A DNA stretch of 64,000 nt. Origin: Dyadobacter fermentans. Its GTDB lineage: Bacteria > Bacteroidota > Bacteroidia > Cytophagales > Spirosomataceae. Of this stretch, positions 17,415-26,990 are shown in pieces (positions within the stretch are counted from its first letter, which is position 1; each line of letters begins with the position of its first letter). Where the stretch lies: NCBI RefSeq assembly GCF_019924045.1, contig NZ_JAHXBN010000010.1, positions 620,001 through 684,000 on the forward strand. The letters are read 5' to 3'. A program made the translations under genes and the position numbers. The notes under the pieces were generated by a model. It saw only the letters and a program-made list of their open reading frames with translations, was not told the DNA's origin and did not search any database.

Positions 17415-18452
17415 TTAGTTTGCCGCGGACACCTGCTCGGGCTCTTCGACTTTGTTTTTGTTCACAATCAGCACATACAAAAATGCCAATGCGCCGATCA
17501 CCAGCATGAACAGCATTTGCGCGCCGTGGATGAATGTCGCCAATGTGATGCCGTCGTTCTGCGAAAGTCCGTAAAGGACCATTACATTACCGACGAGCAG
17601 GTGGTAAGCACCGATCCCGCCCTGGGTAGGGGCCGTCATACCAATAGCACCAACTACCAGCAATGTAAGACCGGCCAGCGGTCCAAGATGAGAGGTTTCG
17701 GGAATGCAGAAGAAAAGCACATAGGAAACCAGGTAATACAGCACCCAGATTAGAATGGTACTGAAAATAAAAAGGCCGGGATTACGCAGTTTGCGCACGC
17801 TCAAAAGCCCTTCCAGCATGCCTTGAGCGAAACCGACGATCTTGGCGATGATCGCATTCTGTTGCAGTTTGTTACGCAATGCAGCATTTCTGAAAATAAC
17901 AGTAGCCACAACGCCTACCGCCAGCAAGCCGACGATCAGAATGCTGAGCAACATACCGCTACCCGAGCCGCCACCCTGGCTTCCGCCTATTTTACTTTGG
18001 AAAAAATCAGTGAAGAAAGTGCTCAGCCGGTCGAATTCGAGGACAAAGTTTAGCCCAATCATTAGCACCAATATAATAACATCGAAAATACGCTCGGCGA
18101 CTACGGTGCCGAAGCTGAGGCTCACGGGAATGCGTTCCAGCCGGTAAAGTGTCCCACAACGCGTTACTTCGCCCATGCGCGGTACGATGTAGTTGGCAAA
18201 ATAACCTGTCAGCACCGACATCGTACTGTTCACGATGCCCGGCTTATGGTCCAGCGGCTCGATGAGCATTCCCCAGCGCCAGGCACGCACCATGTGCGCG
18301 AGCAGGAGGCAAAAGCATGATACGGCGATCCACCGCCAGTCGGATTGGGCAAAACGGTCGAGCATTTCGCTCAGGTTGATATCTTTGAATACAAACCAGA
18401 GCAGACCGCCTGCCAGAACAAGCGATATCGTGTAACGCAGTATATTTTTCAT
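17415..18452 (-). CDS. Lysylphosphatidylglycerol synthase-like transmembrane protein (UPF0104)
   Basis: A 345-aa polytopic inner-membrane protein with about eight hydrophobic helices. It shows the family motifs LLAHMVRAWRWGMLIEP and YFANYIVPRMGEVTRCG in the first half, and GAIGMTAPTQGGIGAYHLLVG near the C-terminus. It corresponds to the flippase/transmembrane domain of MprF without the aminoacyltransferase part, so the transported lipid is unknown. It begins 40 bases after the panD stop on the same strand. Confidence 0.85.
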   Translation of the reverse strand: MKNILRYTISLVLAGGLLWFVFKDINLSEMLDRFAQSDWRWIAVSCFCLLLAHMVRAWRWGMLIEPLDHKPGIVNSTMSVLTGYFANYIVPRMGEVTRCGTLYRLERIPVSLSFGTVVAERIFDVIILVLMIGLNFVLEFDRLSTFFTDFFQSKIGGSQGGGSGSGMLLSILIVGLLAVGVVATVIFRNAALRNKLQQNAIIAKIVGFAQGMLEGLLSVRKLRNPGLFIFSTILIWVLYYLVSYVLFFCIPETSHLGPLAGLTLLVVGAIGMTAPTQGGIGAYHLLVGNVMVLYGLSQNDGITLATFIHGAQMLFMLVIGALAFLYVLIVNKNKVEEPEQVSAAN

Positions 18453-18492
18453 GCTATGCTAAATTGCTGTATCGTGTAGGAAATGCCGGAGG

Positions 18493-18843
18493 TTAGCCTA
18501 CCAAATGATTGTTGTGATCCGGGAAAACCACCATCGGCTTGAACGTTTTCGCCTCTTCCTGGCTCATGCTGCCGTACGCGATGATGATGATAATGTCGCC
18601 GATCTGCACCCTGCGCGCGGCCGCGCCGTTGAGGCAAATCATACCCGAACCCCTCTCGCCTTTGATAACATATGTGACAAAACGTTCGCCATTGTTATTG
18701 TTTACAATGTGAACCTGTTCATTTTCTATGAGTCCCGCTGCGTCGATCAGATCCTCGTCGATCGTGATGCTGCCAACGTAGTTCAATTCCGCCTGAGTCA
18801 CCTTAACCCGGTGAATCTTCGATTTCATTACTGTGATTTGCAT
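18493..18843 (-). CDS. panD: Aspartate 1-decarboxylase proenzyme
   Basis: A 116-aa pyruvoyl enzyme that makes beta-alanine for pantothenate. With the ATG at 18843 the self-cleavage site falls at Gly24-Ser25 in YVGSITID, exactly the numbering of the E. coli enzyme; the frame extends further to 18885, but this agreement decides the start. The [20 protein letters not shown] segment is the usual second half. The partner gene panC lies 1.8 kb away on the same strand beyond an oxidoreductase gene. Membrane protein gene downstream. Confidence 0.95.
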   Translation of the reverse strand: MQITVMKSKIHRVKVTQAELNYVGSITIDEDLIDAAGLIENEQVHIVNNNNGERFVTYVIKGERGSGMICLNGAAARRVQIGDIIIIIAYGSMSQEEAKTFKPMVVFPDHNNHLVG

Positions 18844-19146
18844 TACCCGGTGGTATTGGTCTAATTGAAATGCATTACCCCGCAAAGTTACAGGAATAAT
18901 ACCCAGCCATCAAAACATACTCTCCGGTGGGACGGTTCCCGTGCGTGTGCGTGAGGGATTTATTCGCGTAAATAGCCTGAAATGCAGTGATTCTGCGTAT
19001 TTGAACTAATAATTGAAATGGCCCCGTTGGTGGGTTTCATGAGAACATTATTATATTTAAGCGGGATTTAATAGTATTCGATCTGTAATAAGAACTTATT
19101 CCTTTCATCTATATTAATCTACTTTATTTTTTCATTACCAAAACCG
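18844..19146. other. Divergent intergenic region between panD and the oxidoreductase gene
   Basis: About 300 bases between divergent starts. The half nearest the oxidoreductase is A/T-rich. I found no RNA gene, no repeat and no clear TTG-N20-TAnnTTTG promoter on either strand; promoters for both genes must lie here but do not match the consensus well. Confidence 0.5.
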
Positions 19147-20625
19147 ATGAGTACAGAGAACAAACCGAAAGACGTTAATCGCCGGGACTTTATCCAGAAG
19201 ACCTCCGCGGCGGCCATTGGAAGTTTCTTCATAGTACCCCGCCACGTGCTGGGGAAAGGATATAAGGCGCCCAGCGACAAGCTGAATATCGCCGGTGTCG
19301 GCGTGGGTGGCAAAGGGTTTTCTGATACCAACAATGCATGGAACAAAGGCGCCGAAAACCTGGTGGCACTTTGCGATGTGGATTGGGGGCAGCCACAAGT
19401 GAAAAAGAACTTCGAATTGCATCCTGACGCGAAGAAGTACAAAGACTTCCGCAAGATGTTCGATGAAATGGACAAGAGCATCGATGCCGTAACCGTTTCG
19501 ACAGCCGACCACATGCACGCGATCATCGCGATGGCCGCTATGCAGCGCGGCAAGCACGTGTACGTACAAAAACCCCTTACGCACGATATTTACGAAGCCC
19601 GCATGCTCACCGAAGCTGCGCGCAAATACAAAGTGGTAACCCAAATGGGTAACCAGGGAGCTTCCAATCCTGCGCAGAACCAGATGAAGGAATGGTTTAA
19701 CAAAGGCCTCATCGGTAACGTCCACGAAGCACACGTTTGGACCAACCGTCCTGTTTGGCCGCAAGGCATTCCCGTTCCGACCGGCAAGCACGAAGTGCCT
19801 GCGGATATCGACTGGGAACTGTGGGTAGGCTGCGCCGAATGGGTGGATTACAACCCGGCATGGCACCCGTTCAAATGGAGAGGATGGTGGAATTTCGGTA
19901 CCGGTGCATTGGGAGACATGGGTTGCCACCTGATCGACCCGGCGTTCCGTACGCTAGGACTGGGTTATCCAACGGAAGTTGAATGCTCGGTAGGCCAGGT
20001 GTTCATCAAAGACTGGACAGCTGAATACATCCCTGAAGGCTGCCCGCCGTCATCACGTGTTCAATTGAAGTTCCCTGCGAATAAAGTCAATAAATCGGAA
20101 GTGACCTTGACATGGCACGACGGAGGTCTGCGTCCGTTCCACCCGGATTTGATCCCTGCGAACGATCCGCTAGGCGAGCCGGATAGCAGCAACGGTGTGC
20201 TTCTGATCGGCGAAAAAGGCGTAATGACTTGCGGGACTTACGGTATCGCACCAAAAGTATACCTCAAAGACGGCACCAAGCTGGAATACAAGCAAGGCGA
20301 TTTCGGTAATAAATACACGACTATGCCGGAATTTGGTCACCACGTGTCATGGAGCGATGCTTGCAAGGCTGGTTTCAACAGCAAAGAGCACAAAGCGCTT
20401 ACTTCATCGTTCGATTACGCTGGTCCATTGACAGAGACTGTGATCATGGGTAACCTAGGTATCCGCAGCTACAACCTCCGCACCGCGAAGGCCGATGGCA
20501 AGGGCTTCGATTATCCAGGCCGCAAGAAACTCCTGTGGGATGGTAAGAATATGAAGGTTACCAACTTCGACGAAGCAAACCAGTTCGTACAACGCAAATA
20601 CCGCGGCGACTGGAAATTGGCGTAA
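19147..20625 (+). CDS. Gfo/Idh/MocA-family oxidoreductase, Tat-exported
   Basis: A 492-aa NAD(P)-dependent sugar oxidoreductase. It starts with a twin-arginine signal (NRRDFIQKTSAAAIGSFF), predicting export after cofactor loading. The Rossmann motif is GVGVGGKG at about 57-64, followed by AVTVSTADHMHAIIA and KHVYVQKPLTHDIYEAR with the catalytic-region Lys (KPL). The C-terminal alpha/beta domain is typical of the large secreted subfamily common in sugar-degrading Bacteroidota. Substrate cannot be assigned. A bidirectional terminator separates it from convergent panC. Confidence 0.9.
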   Translation: MSTENKPKDVNRRDFIQKTSAAAIGSFFIVPRHVLGKGYKAPSDKLNIAGVGVGGKGFSDTNNAWNKGAENLVALCDVDWGQPQVKKNFELHPDAKKYKDFRKMFDEMDKSIDAVTVSTADHMHAIIAMAAMQRGKHVYVQKPLTHDIYEARMLTEAARKYKVVTQMGNQGASNPAQNQMKEWFNKGLIGNVHEAHVWTNRPVWPQGIPVPTGKHEVPADIDWELWVGCAEWVDYNPAWHPFKWRGWWNFGTGALGDMGCHLIDPAFRTLGLGYPTEVECSVGQVFIKDWTAEYIPEGCPPSSRVQLKFPANKVNKSEVTLTWHDGGLRPFHPDLIPANDPLGEPDSSNGVLLIGEKGVMTCGTYGIAPKVYLKDGTKLEYKQGDFGNKYTTMPEFGHHVSWSDACKAGFNSKEHKALTSSFDYAGPLTETVIMGNLGIRSYNLRTAKADGKGFDYPGRKKLLWDGKNMKVTNFDEANQFVQRKYRGDWKLA

Positions 20626-20633
20626 AAACAAAA

Positions 20634-20659
20634 AAGAAGGCTCCGAAAGGGGCCTTCTT
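20634..20659. terminator. Bidirectional terminator between oxidoreductase and panC
   Basis: AAGAAGGCTCC, loop GAAA, GGGGCCTTCTT forms an 11-bp stem with one G-T pair, with A-rich sequence before and T-rich after. It serves the two convergent genes. Confidence 0.8.
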
Positions 20660-20684
20660 CGTTTTAAAGTGTTGGTGAGTAATG

Positions 20685-21527
20685 CTAGAATATAATGTTG
20701 TCGATCAGCCTTACCGGGCCGAGAAAAGCCGCTACACAGATCGCATTGGAGCCCGTAGAACCGATTTTCTCAACCGGTAGCAGGGTTTTAAGGTTAACGA
20801 CTTCAAAATAGTCGAGGTTAAATTCACTGATCTTCTCAAATTCACTTTTTGCCCAACCGATTACCTCGCTCACGGGCTTGCCTGCGCGCAGGTCCGCGCC
20901 CGCGCCTGCGAGTATGCGGTATATATGAGACGCGAGCGCGCGCTCATTCGCGTCCAGGCGCGTGTTGCGTGAAGACATCGCCAGCCCGTCCGTTTCGCGA
21001 ACGGTGGGGCATACCACCAGCTCGAATCCGAATGCGAGATCGTTTACCAGCTGGCGCACCACTGACACTTGTTGCAGGTCTTTCTGACCAAAATAAGCGC
21101 GGTGCGGCCGTACGATATTAAACAGCTTCGAAACCACAATGCCGACGCCATTGAAATGCCCCGGGCGAGAGGCGCCTTCCATCACCGTTTCCAATGCACC
21201 AAAGTTCATTTTGAGCACGGGCTGTTCGGGATACATTTCTTCCACGGACGGCGCGAAAACCGCGGAGCAGCCTGCATTTTCGAGCATGATACGGTCGGCT
21301 TCGAACGTTCGCGGGTATTTGGCCAGGTCCTCGGGGTTGTTGAACTGCGTCGGGTTCACGAATACGCTGCAAACGACGATATCAGTATCTTTTTTCGCGG
21401 CTTCGATCAGCGAAATGTGGCCGTTGTGAAGGGCTCCCATGGTGGGCACGAGGCCAATGGTTTTCTGCTGTAAAAGTTGGTGATCCAGGTACTGGCGGAG
21501 GCTTTTGACTGAAGTGAATACTTCCAT
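20685..21527 (-). CDS. panC: Pantothenate synthetase
   Basis: A 280-aa cytoplasmic ligase joining pantoate and beta-alanine with ATP. Visible motifs are VPTMGALHNGHISLI with the HxGH nucleotide-binding element (about 27-40), VSVFVNPTQFN, YFGQKDLQQVSVV, and VRETDGLAMSSRN. Length is normal. It is divergent from the GT5-like gene, whose promoter lies in the 200-base gap. Works in the same pathway as panD in this window. Confidence 0.95.
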   Translation of the reverse strand: MEVFTSVKSLRQYLDHQLLQQKTIGLVPTMGALHNGHISLIEAAKKDTDIVVCSVFVNPTQFNNPEDLAKYPRTFEADRIMLENAGCSAVFAPSVEEMYPEQPVLKMNFGALETVMEGASRPGHFNGVGIVVSKLFNIVRPHRAYFGQKDLQQVSVVRQLVNDLAFGFELVVCPTVRETDGLAMSSRNTRLDANERALASHIYRILAGAGADLRAGKPVSEVIGWAKSEFEKISEFNLDYFEVVNLKTLLPVEKIGSTGSNAICVAAFLGPVRLIDNIIF

Positions 21528-21669
21528 GTAAAATTCGAAAACTGAGGGAGTAACCTGCGGGCTACGATTGCTTTTTCAAAATAGCATTAACCGTAAAGCA
21601 GATTATGGAAACATCAGGACAGGGAAATCCCAAACTGGGCGCAATATGACAATTAGTTTGGAATATCTT

Positions 21670-21700
21670 TTGAAATTGCCATTTTTTTTGTATAATTTTG
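21670..21700 (+). promoter_or_regulatory. Promoter of the GT5-like gene
   Basis: TTG (21670-21672), 20 bases, then TAATTTTG (21693-21700), a full match to the Bacteroidota -7 element. Transcription would begin near 21706, which rules out the in-frame ATG at 21698 and supports the ATG at 21734. Confidence 0.6.
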
Positions 21701-21733
21701 CAAAACTTTTTTTCACAAACTGCTAAAAGATCT

Positions 21734-22540
21734 ATGGAGAAACTACGAATTTTGTATGTAGCCAGTGAAATCAATCCCTTCCTCCAAACCACTGATGTTG
21801 CCGACTACGTGAGAAAACTCCCTCAGGCAATGCAGGAAAAAGGGGCAGAGATCCGGATACTCGTTCCGCGTTTCGGGTTGATCAACGAACGCAAAAACAG
21901 GCTTCATGAAGTAGTTCGACTGTCAGGAATCAATATTACCGTAGGAGATGAAGAAAAGCCGCTAATCATTAAAGTAGCTTCGATTCCCAATGCGAAGTTG
22001 CAGGTCTATTTTATAGATAACGACGATTACTTCCATCGCAAATCCGTTTTCTTCGATAAGGAAAACAACTTCTTCGATGACAACGACGAACGTGCGATCT
22101 TCTTTTGCAAGGGTGTTTTGGAAACAGTTAAGAAACTGGGATGGGCCCCGGATGTGGTGCACTGTAATGACTGGATGACGGCTCTGATTCCATTGTACCT
22201 TAAAACCACTTACCGTAACGATCCGATGTTTAAGGATACGAAAAGTGTGTTTACCGTACACAACAATGCATTTGACTACAAATTCGATGCGGATTTGCAG
22301 AGCAAAGCCAAAGCTATGGACGTGAGCGATGAGGCGCTGGCACATTTGCATTCTGCCGATTTCGAAGGTTTTGTCAAAATCGGATGTGCTTATGCCGACG
22401 CGGTGCTGAAAGCCGAGGAGCATTGCAGCGCGAGTCTGAACGAAATTTTCAACAATGCACCGAAACGCGTGCAGCTCGACGAGCAGGATGAGAATTTCTC
22501 AGAGTCTTACTACAATCTCTACAACGATCTGGTAAGCTAA
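21734..22540 (+). CDS. GT5 starch/glycogen synthase N-terminal-domain protein, half length
   Basis: A 268-aa protein resembling only the N-terminal Rossmann half of glycogen/starch synthases: ILYVASEINPF at 5-15, APDVVHCNDWMTALIPLYLK and VFTVHNNAFDYKF. Full enzymes are about 480 aa; the second half with the nucleotide-sugar site is absent. The ADP-glucose motif K-x-G-G-L at the N-terminus is also missing (FLQTTDVADYV instead). It is therefore probably not a glycogen synthase. The conserved-looking arrangement next to panC and glmS suggests another, unknown cellular role. Start at 21734 is set by the promoter position. Confidence 0.8.
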   Translation: MEKLRILYVASEINPFLQTTDVADYVRKLPQAMQEKGAEIRILVPRFGLINERKNRLHEVVRLSGINITVGDEEKPLIIKVASIPNAKLQVYFIDNDDYFHRKSVFFDKENNFFDDNDERAIFFCKGVLETVKKLGWAPDVVHCNDWMTALIPLYLKTTYRNDPMFKDTKSVFTVHNNAFDYKFDADLQSKAKAMDVSDEALAHLHSADFEGFVKIGCAYADAVLKAEEHCSASLNEIFNNAPKRVQLDEQDENFSESYYNLYNDLVS

Positions 22541-22561
22541 CAGATAGATTTCACAGGGCAG

Positions 22562-22596
22562 AAAAGCCGGCGATTCTCGGAGTCGCCGGCTTTTTT
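22562..22596 (+). terminator. Terminator after the GT5-like gene
   Basis: A 12-bp perfect stem, AAAAGCCGGCGA against TCGCCGGCTTTT, with a 9-base loop and a T run. Starts 21 bases after the stop codon. Confidence 0.85.
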
Positions 22597-22747
22597 GTGT
22601 TTTTCAGGAATGTTTCGTGTGTTCGAGCACTGTTCATAAATTGGATATTTTTTAGTATTTAATTGAAAATAAGCTTGCTAACGACCGCCGTTTGCCATTT
22701 ATTTGCCCCGTCTAGGACATACACAAAAATTAAAATATTTTAAGAAT

Positions 22748-24589
22748 ATGTGCGGAATTGTGGCTTATGTTGGAAACAGGGAGGCATATCCTTTGATTTT
22801 AAAAGGACTGAAACGTCTGGAATATCGCGGCTATGACAGCTCCGGAATCGCGTTGCTGGAAAATGGCGAATTGAATATTTACAAGAAAAAGGGGAAGGTG
22901 ACGGACCTCGAATCGGAGCTGAAAGGGAAGCAACTTCCGGCGACGATCGGCATTGGCCACACGCGCTGGGCCACCCACGGGGAGCCAAACGACGTGAATG
23001 CGCACCCGCATTACTCCAACAACCGCCGCCTGGCAATCATTCACAATGGCATTATCGAAAACTACGCTTCGATTAAGCAAAACCTGGTGGGCAAAGGCCA
23101 TAAATTCCTGAGCGATACCGATACTGAAGTACTGATCCATTTCATCGAGGATGTGCAGAAAGAAACGGGTGCTACGCTCGAAGCGGCTGTGCGGCTGGCA
23201 TTGAAGGAAGTGGTAGGAGCCTATGCCATCGTGGTTATATCGCTCGATCATCCAGGTCAGCTCATTGCGGCACGTAAGGGCAGCCCGCTGGTAATTGGTG
23301 TGGGTGAAAACGAATATTTCCTCGCTTCCGACGCTACGCCGATTATAGAATATACCAAAGACGTGGTGTACCTCGACGACTACGAAGTGGCTGTGATCAA
23401 CGAAGGCAAGCTCAGCATTCAGCATCTGGAAAGCACCAAAGAAACTACGCCATACATTCAAAAGCTGGAAATGGAGCTCGAAACCATCGAAAAAGGCGGT
23501 TACGACCATTTCATGATCAAGGAGATCTTCGAGCAGCCCCGCTCCATCGCCGACTCCATGCGCGGACGCCTCCGTGCGGACGACGCGCACCTGCAGCTTG
23601 GTGGCCTGAACGACTACCTCGACAAGCTTGCACAGGCAGACCGGGTCGTGATTGTCGGCTGCGGCACCTCGTGGCACGCCGGATTGGTGGCCGAATATAT
23701 GTTCGAAGAGTTGGCGCGCATTAATGTGGAGGTGGAATATGCTTCGGAGTTCCGTTACAGGAATCCGGTGATTAAAGAAAACGATATTGTGATAGCCATT
23801 TCTCAATCGGGTGAAACGGCGGATACCCTGGCGGCGATCGAGCTCGCGAAGTCGAAAGGGGCGACGATATTCGGCGTGTGCAACGTGGTGGGCTCGTCCA
23901 TTGCCCGTGCTACGCATGCAGGCGCCTATACGCACGCAGGCCCGGAAATTGGCGTCGCCAGTACCAAGGCATTTACTGCCCAGGTGACTGTGCTCACGCT
24001 GATGGCCATTGCCGTGGCGAAGCGTAAAGGCACGATTTCGGAGGAAACATACCGCCAGCTGCTGATCGGGCTTGAAACGATTCCTGCGAAAGTGGAGAAG
24101 GTTTTTGAGAATGCGGCCAAAATCAAAGAGATCGCATTCATATTCACTTATGCGCGTAACTTCATTTACCTGGGGCGCGGCCTGAATTTTCCTGTGGCAT
24201 TGGAAGGCGCATTGAAACTGAAAGAAATTTCCTACATCCACGCCGAAGGTTACCCCGCAGCGGAAATGAAGCACGGCCCTATCGCATTGATCGACGAGGA
24301 TATGCCGGTTGTTTTCCTGGCTACGAAGGACAGTTCCTACGAAAAGATCGTGTCGAACATCCAGGAAGTGAAGGCCCGCAAAGGTCGCGTGATTGCCATC
24401 GTTACCGAAGGCGATACATTAATCCCGGGCATGGTCGATTTTGTGATCGAAGTGCCCAATACCCATGAAATTCTGACGCCGCTTGTTTCCGTGATCCCGC
24501 TGCAACTGCTATCGTATTACATTGCAGTGATGCGGGGCCGGAACGTGGACCAACCAAGAAATCTTGCCAAATCTGTTACCGTCGAGTAG
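22748..24589 (+). CDS. glmS: Glutamine-fructose-6-phosphate aminotransferase
   Basis: A 613-aa enzyme making glucosamine-6-phosphate for peptidoglycan and lipopolysaccharide. The start at 22748 gives MCGIVAYVGNR, with Cys as residue 2, the glutaminase nucleophile after Met removal; the frame is open further upstream but that would bury the Cys. The glutaminase domain shows RLEYRGYDSSGIA and TRWATHGEPNDVNAHPH. The two SIS domains carry VGCGTSWHAGLVAEY, SQSGETADTLAAI and the terminal ARNLAKSVTVE. No glmS ribozyme-like element is evident upstream. A terminator follows. Confidence 0.96.
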   Translation: MCGIVAYVGNREAYPLILKGLKRLEYRGYDSSGIALLENGELNIYKKKGKVTDLESELKGKQLPATIGIGHTRWATHGEPNDVNAHPHYSNNRRLAIIHNGIIENYASIKQNLVGKGHKFLSDTDTEVLIHFIEDVQKETGATLEAAVRLALKEVVGAYAIVVISLDHPGQLIAARKGSPLVIGVGENEYFLASDATPIIEYTKDVVYLDDYEVAVINEGKLSIQHLESTKETTPYIQKLEMELETIEKGGYDHFMIKEIFEQPRSIADSMRGRLRADDAHLQLGGLNDYLDKLAQADRVVIVGCGTSWHAGLVAEYMFEELARINVEVEYASEFRYRNPVIKENDIVIAISQSGETADTLAAIELAKSKGATIFGVCNVVGSSIARATHAGAYTHAGPEIGVASTKAFTAQVTVLTLMAIAVAKRKGTISEETYRQLLIGLETIPAKVEKVFENAAKIKEIAFIFTYARNFIYLGRGLNFPVALEGALKLKEISYIHAEGYPAAEMKHGPIALIDEDMPVVFLATKDSSYEKIVSNIQEVKARKGRVIAIVTEGDTLIPGMVDFVIEVPNTHEILTPLVSVIPLQLLSYYIAVMRGRNVDQPRNLAKSVTVE

Positions 24590-24608
24590 TGGAGGAGGAC
24601 GCCGGAGA

Positions 24609-24639
24609 GCGAGACTGTCATCGACGGTTTCGCTTTTTT
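24609..24639 (+). terminator. Terminator after glmS
   Basis: GCGAGACTGTC pairs with GACGGTTTCGC with two mismatches, loop ATC, followed by TTTTTTG. It starts about 20 bases after the glmS stop. Confidence 0.75.
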
Positions 24640-24718
24640 GTTTTCAAAGGTTTAGGATAAAATGAATGTAGGGCTGTTTTCGTTAGCTTTGCGCACGTTT
24701 GCCAAAGGGACCCATCAT

Positions 24719-25312
24719 ATGTACAGACTCATTTTCGCTATTTTCCTGCCTGTTTCAGCGCTGTTAATCTCAGGTTGCAGAAAAGAAGGGGAACAAACCT
24801 ACATTCCGAAACCCAAAGGCTACAACCGCATCGACCTGCCCAACCACAGCTACCGGAAGCTTACGGAACCGCACCCTTATACATTTGAATATTCCAAACA
24901 TGCAGTAGTGGAACCGGATACATTTAAAACGGCGGGAAAGGATTGGATTTTTATTAATTACCCCCAGTTTAAGGCCAATATCCAGATCACCTACAAGCCG
25001 CTGAACAATAATCCCGCATTGCTGAAAGCTTTCATTGACGATAGTTACAAGCTGGCCAGCAAGCACCAGATCCGGGCATCGTCTATCCAGGAGCAGCGGG
25101 TTTTGGGAAAGACAGGCCGCACGGCAATGCTGTTTAAAATTGAAGGTGATGTGCCGAGCCCGTACCAGTTTTACACGACCGATAGTACCGGGCATTTCCT
25201 GAGAGGAGCCATTTACTTTCCAACCGCTACCAAAAATGACTCACTGGCGCCTGTAATCGATTATTTACAGGCCGATATGTTGCAACTGCTCAACACGTTG
25301 GAGTGGCGATAA
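24719..25312 (+). CDS. gldD: Gliding motility lipoprotein GldD
   Basis: A 197-aa lipoprotein with signal peptide ending LLISGC (Cys at about 19). The mature start TYIPKPKGYNRIDLPNHSYRKL is characteristic of GldD, as are the following HPYTFEYSKHA and NYPQFKANIQITYKPL. GldD is needed for gliding and type IX secretion in Flavobacterium johnsoniae; its exact step is unclear. The ATG at 24719 is chosen because it places the signal peptide at the N-terminus; the frame extends to 24662. It follows glmS on the same strand beyond a terminator. Confidence 0.9.
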   Translation: MYRLIFAIFLPVSALLISGCRKEGEQTYIPKPKGYNRIDLPNHSYRKLTEPHPYTFEYSKHAVVEPDTFKTAGKDWIFINYPQFKANIQITYKPLNNNPALLKAFIDDSYKLASKHQIRASSIQEQRVLGKTGRTAMLFKIEGDVPSPYQFYTTDSTGHFLRGAIYFPTATKNDSLAPVIDYLQADMLQLLNTLEWR

Positions 25313-25388
25313 TATTACCTGCCTGCTGTTGCGGCGGAAATGGGAAGGACGTATCTTTGAAAGTTAACACCTCAACAACTACCTCGAT

Positions 25389-26096
25389 ATGGCCCGCAAA
25401 CAGCCCAAAAACCAACTCCTTCTTGATTACTCCGTCCGCGGTAACCGCATTGTCCTGCATTTGGGGCAGGTAGAAAGCCAGCGGATTGCAGACCATCTTT
25501 TTGAAGGCCTGGTGAATGGCGACTGGATGATCGAACCCGCAGGTGAGGTGGCCGATATTTCCTACGCGCAGGATATTGTGCATCAGATCGGCCATAAGCT
25601 GCCGTACCCCGACGGTATCAAAATCGCGCAGCTGCATAATGTTGACCCGCTTTTCAAAGGATTCTCAGCAATCTATCATCAGAAAGGATGGGTATTTGTG
25701 AATGCCGCCTCGGATATCAACGAGCGCAATTATCACATTCATTTGCTCACGGTTTCGCTCGGCCTGCATACGATTTATGCCAACACAGCCTCGCTCGCGG
25801 CTCGTTCGGAGCAGCTTATTTTTGAAGCATTATTGCCTTTCGAAGAAGTGGAAAGCTTTTTCAGAAATGATATTTCAAAAATCCCGGAATTCCTGGCTTC
25901 GGATATTGCCAACTTCTTCAAGGTGCCGTTCCCGATGGTGCTGAAAAGGGCATTGAATCTGAAAATCATTACCGACGACCAGTACCGCAGCTTCATGACC
26001 GTCAACCCGAGCGCCGCTGCCAAGCCACGGGAGCTGTTCTTTTCGAAAGACGGCAGCATTGATGACCTGGAAGCGCAGCTTTTCTCTGGGGAATAA
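25389..26096 (+). CDS. Unknown protein, weakly IrrE/ImmA-like C-terminus
   Basis: A 235-aa cytoplasmic-looking protein without signal peptide or membrane segment. The C-terminal part (ARSEQLIFEALLPFEEVESFF, then a LASDIANFFKVPFPMVLKRALNLKII pattern) resembles the later helices of ImmA/IrrE proteins: an Ala-rich helix, a 'lllP' turn and a VSxxxVxxRLxxLGLI-like helix. No HExxH zinc motif is present, so if related it is non-catalytic. I do not assign a function. It converges on the SDR gene with 5 bases between stops. Confidence 0.65.
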   Translation: MARKQPKNQLLLDYSVRGNRIVLHLGQVESQRIADHLFEGLVNGDWMIEPAGEVADISYAQDIVHQIGHKLPYPDGIKIAQLHNVDPLFKGFSAIYHQKGWVFVNAASDINERNYHIHLLTVSLGLHTIYANTASLAARSEQLIFEALLPFEEVESFFRNDISKIPEFLASDIANFFKVPFPMVLKRALNLKIITDDQYRSFMTVNPSAAAKPRELFFSKDGSIDDLEAQLFSGE

Positions 26097-26101
26097 GGGG
26101 G

Positions 26102-26893
26102 CTATTTCACATTCATATTGCTCAGATCCGGCAGGGGGCTCACGGATGTCCAGCCTCCGTCGACGATCAGGCTTTGACCTGTAATGTGTCCCGAATGCGG
26201 GGACAGCAGGAACAATGCGGCATTGGCAATGTCTTCACAAATGGCCGGCCTGCCCATTGGGGTGATCGCTGACCAGGTTTTGGGGTACGTCGGGTCCTCC
26301 GCTAGCGTCCGTTCGGTCAACGTCGCACCCGGCGCCACGGCATTAATGGTAATGCCGTGCGGGGAAAGTTCGAGCACGAGATTTTTGGCCAGCATTTCCA
26401 ACCCGGCCTTCGTCATTGCATAAGCCCCGAGAAACTGATGCGCCTGGTGCCCTACCACCGACGACATCAGCAATATCCTCCCGCCTGACTTCTGCTTCCG
26501 CATTTGCTTCGCAGCCGCCTGCGTGAGCAGGAAAGAACCCATCAGGTTCACTTCCAATACCTTTCGCAGGTTTTCGGCAGGGTATTCGAAGAAATCTCCG
26601 AAGAGGGTAATGCCCGCATTGCATACGGTCAATGTCAGTTTGCCGAAGCATTTTACAGCCTCGTCGACCATCGCGTCGATCACTTCCGGCTGGGAAGCGT
26701 CGCCTGAGAAAGCCACGCATTCGCCCTCCTTGTTCCGTATCTTCTTGGCAGCCTCGGCAGCGAGGGCTTTGTTGGTGTCGTTCAGGATAACTCCGGCACC
26801 CTGGCAGGCCAGTTGTTTGGCTATCTCAAAACCGATTCCCTGTCCGGCTCCGGTGACGATGGCGACGTGGTTATCAAAAAGTTGACTGCTCAT
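26102..26893 (-). CDS. Short-chain dehydrogenase/reductase
   Basis: A 263-aa classical SDR. The cofactor motif TGAGQGIG is near residue 14, CNAG marks the central strand, and the active site has Ser (LLMSSVVG) and YAMTK. The C-terminus GQSLIVDGGW is typical. The ATG at 26893 (MSSQLFDNHVAIVTG) is chosen as it gives normal length; the frame is open to 26980. It follows the IlvD/Edd dehydratase on the same strand after 97 bases, which suggests a sugar or sugar-acid oxidation pathway, inferred from context only. Confidence 0.9.
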   Translation of the reverse strand: MSSQLFDNHVAIVTGAGQGIGFEIAKQLACQGAGVILNDTNKALAAEAAKKIRNKEGECVAFSGDASQPEVIDAMVDEAVKCFGKLTLTVCNAGITLFGDFFEYPAENLRKVLEVNLMGSFLLTQAAAKQMRKQKSGGRILLMSSVVGHQAHQFLGAYAMTKAGLEMLAKNLVLELSPHGITINAVAPGATLTERTLAEDPTYPKTWSAITPMGRPAICEDIANAALFLLSPHSGHITGQSLIVDGGWTSVSPLPDLSNMNVK

Positions 26894-26990
26894 TGTAATG
26901 CTATTTGAAAGGTGGTAATGTGCCGGACCCGTATACCGGCAGCCCGAAAGCAGGAACGCCGGAACATGGGTCTGACACATTACCAGCCCG

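Noticed and set aside
22597..22747. Possible glmS ribozyme upstream of glmS
   Set aside because: No double-pseudoknot core could be recognised, and the element is a Firmicutes feature not expected here.
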